From positions 682,001 through 746,000 of the forward strand of contig NZ_SMTL01000002.1 in the NCBI RefSeq assembly GCF_004358025.1: DNA of 64,000 nucleotides, given 5' to 3'. Below the pieces are notes generated by a model. That model was not told where the DNA came from and did no database searches. It was given only the letters and a program-made list of their open reading frames with translations. Source of the stretch: Rhizobium deserti. Lineage in GTDB: Bacteria > Pseudomonadota > Alphaproteobacteria > Rhizobiales > Rhizobiaceae. A program made the position numbers and the translations under genes. The stretch's first letter is position 1, and the number at the start of each line of letters is the position of its first letter. Below are positions 62,517 to 64,000 of the stretch, piece after piece.

Positions 62517-64000
62517 ATGCGCACAGATACGGGCCAGATTGTTCATCTGGCAGATTACCGCCCCACCGATTTCGTTCTGGAACGCGTCGACCTGACATTC
62601 GAGCTCGATCCAACCAATACAAAGGTCGAGTCGCGCCTCATATTCCACCGCCGCGAAGGCGTCGATGCATCTGTGCCACTGGTCTTGGACGGCGACGAAC
62701 TGACGCTGTCGGGCCTCCTGCTGGACCAGCGCGAAGTGCCGGCCAGCCAGTATGACGAGACGGGGGAAAGCCTCACCGTCCGCGATCTGCCGGCCGAGAC
62801 GCCGTTCGAGCTGACCATCACCACCTTCATCAACCCGGAAGCCAATACCCAGTTGATGGGCCTTTACCGCACCAACGGCATTTACTGCACGCAGTGCGAA
62901 GCCGAAGGTTTCCGGCGCATCAGCTATTTCCCGGACCGGCCGGATGTGCTGGCGCCCTACACGATCACCATTATCGGCGACAAGGCCGCCAATCCGGTCA
63001 TGCTGTCGAACGGCAATTTCCTCGGCGGAGCCGGCTATGATGAAGGCCGCGCCTTTGCTGCCTGGTTCGACCCGCATCCGAAGCCGAGCTATCTGTTCGC
63101 GCTCGTCGCCGGCGATCTCGGTGTCGTCGAAGACACATTCGAGACGATGTCCGGCAACGAAGTCACGTTGAAGATCTATGTGGAGCATGGAAAGGAAGCG
63201 CGCGCGGCCTATGCTATGGATGCGCTGAAGCGTTCGATGAAGTGGGACGAGGAGCGCTTCGGCCGCGAATACGATCTCAACATCTTCCAGATCGTCGCTG
63301 TGTCCGACTTCAACATGGGCGCCATGGAGAACAAGGGCCTCAACGTCTTCAACGACAAATACGTGCTGGCCGATCCGGAAACCGCGACTGACCAGGACTA
63401 TGCTAATATCGAGGCGATCATCGCCCACGAATATTTCCACAACTGGACGGGCAACCGCATCACCTGCCGCGACTGGTTCCAGCTCTGCCTGAAAGAGGGC
63501 CTGACGGTTTATCGCGACCACGAATTTTCCGCTGACATGCGCTCGCGCGCCGTGAAGCGGATCGCCGAGGTGCGGCATCTGAAATCGGAACAGTTCCCCG
63601 ACGATGCCGGCCCCCTCGCCCATCCCGTCCGTCCGACGAAGTACCGCGAGATCAACAACTTCTATACGACCACAGTCTATGAAAAGGGCTCCGAAGTCAC
63701 CCGCATGATCGCTACCCTGCTGGGCGCCGATCATTTCAAATCCGGCATGGATCTGTATTTCGAGCGCCATGACGGCCAGGCCGTGACGGTCGAGGATTTC
63801 GTCAAGTGCTTCGAGGATGCCACCGGCCGCGACCTCACGCAGTTCTCGCTGTGGTACCACCAGGCCGGCACGCCGCTGGTCACCGCCTCCGGCAGCTACG
63901 ACCAGACCAATGCAACCTTTACCCTGTCGCTGGAGCAGATGATCCCGGCGACGCCCGCGCAGCCGAACAAGGAGCCGATGCATATCCCACTCTCCTTCGC
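62517..64000 (+). CDS. pepN: Aminopeptidase N (3' end beyond window)
   Basis: The first 494 codons of an M1-family zinc aminopeptidase, usually about 880 residues, cut by the window edge. It begins MRTDTGQIVHLADYRPTDFV. The exopeptidase motif GAMENKG lies at residues 268-274 and the zinc site HEYFH (His304, His308) with its downstream Glu327 (WFQLCLKEGL) is intact; YTTTVYEKGSEV supplies the catalytic tyrosine. It removes N-terminal residues from peptides in the cytoplasm. ATG at 62517 follows AGGA. A 525-codon frame on the opposite strand (62406-63983) is a shadow. Confidence 0.96.
   Translation, partial: MRTDTGQIVHLADYRPTDFVLERVDLTFELDPTNTKVESRLIFHRREGVDASVPLVLDGDELTLSGLLLDQREVPASQYDETGESLTVRDLPAETPFELTITTFINPEANTQLMGLYRTNGIYCTQCEAEGFRRISYFPDRPDVLAPYTITIIGDKAANPVMLSNGNFLGGAGYDEGRAFAAWFDPHPKPSYLFALVAGDLGVVEDTFETMSGNEVTLKIYVEHGKEARAAYAMDALKRSMKWDEERFGREYDLNIFQIVAVSDFNMGAMENKGLNVFNDKYVLADPETATDQDYANIEAIIAHEYFHNWTGNRITCRDWFQLCLKEGLTVYRDHEFSADMRSRAVKRIAEVRHLKSEQFPDDAGPLAHPVRPTKYREINNFYTTTVYEKGSEVTRMIATLLGADHFKSGMDLYFERHDGQAVTVEDFVKCFEDATGRDLTQFSLWYHQAGTPLVTASGSYDQTNATFTLSLEQMIPATPAQPNKEPMHIPLSF

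Noticed and set aside
62406..63983. 525-codon open frame on the minus strand across the right edge
   Set aside because: It lies opposite pepN, whose zinc and exopeptidase motifs are intact; long antisense frames are common in GC-rich codon-biased DNA. Its product has no recognisable domain and is a patchwork of Arg/Gly/Asp-rich segments.
1..64000. Insertion sequences, prophage, integrated elements, CRISPR arrays
   Set aside because: No transposase, integrase, phage structural gene or regularly spaced repeat was seen; the tRNA-Ser has no attachment-like duplicate beside it.

Overview
The window looks like chromosomal DNA of a Rhizobiaceae member (Rhizobium / Agrobacterium / Allorhizobium / Neorhizobium type). 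The case rests on GC-rich coding with alphaproteobacterial codon use, an acpS-lepB-rnc-era-recO block, an rpoZ-rsh pair, RopA-type porins, an ETF-ubiquinone oxidoreductase, and a GT2/GT39 lipid-glycosylation cluster of the rhizobial Rgt type. I see no insertion sequence, prophage, integrase or CRISPR array. Most of the window is ordinary, densely packed core genome. Coordinates, motifs and start choices were read from the sequence; family names come from motif recognition by eye, without database searches.

Layout. 1-3270: a 5'-truncated MOSC protein and two transporters. 3251-8967: housekeeping genes on the minus strand (recO, a secreted protein and a PAS protein beside it, era, rnc, lepB, acpS, DUF2062). 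9176-13045: a small DUF3563-type gene, a methyl-accepting chemotaxis protein and a Tat-exported SMP-30-type hydrolase. 13141-21291: rsh (ppGpp), rpoZ, an NYN nuclease, ada, membrane and small proteins, smpB and dapA. 21508-27345: lytic transglycosylase, a secreted Ser/Thr-rich protein, two tandem porins and tRNA-Ser(GCT). 27463-35179: HpaI-type aldolase, ferredoxin reductase, PilZ-like protein, PLP aminotransferase, Sel1 and DUF2147 small proteins, amn and a vapBC pair with a clear operator. 35181-40316: flippase-like protein, GT2 and two GT39 enzymes, probably lipid or LPS glycosylation from a polyprenyl-phosphate sugar. 40323-43104: divergent putrescine-type aminotransferase and glutamine-synthetase-like ligase, probably polyamine catabolism. 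43101-49528: lipid kinase, MFS pump, HxlR regulator with its divergent oxidoreductase, DoxX, L,D-transpeptidase and a free-standing SecY-like membrane protein. 49705-53150: ETF-QO, an SDR and small proteins. 53192-57090: EamA exporter, D-Ala-D-Ala ligase, and a class D beta-lactamase divergent from an AmpR-like regulator. 57248-64000: a disordered acidic protein, an HSP70-like ATPase, a UDG-like protein, two tiny genes, an EamA transporter and the 5' half of pepN, which runs off the right edge.

The points most worth a second look are: (i) the SecY-like protein at 48431-49528, which keeps the plug-region motifs but stands alone and is short; (ii) the class D beta-lactamase / AmpR-type divergon with a 9-bp dyad between the genes, next to ddl; (iii) a shared 13-mer (YTGCRGTGCAATA) just upstream of two unlinked very small genes; (iv) the low-complexity acidic protein with a conserved-looking C-terminal segment; and (v) a UDG-like protein with a changed active-site motif. 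I did not find a clearly new multi-gene defence or biosynthetic system.
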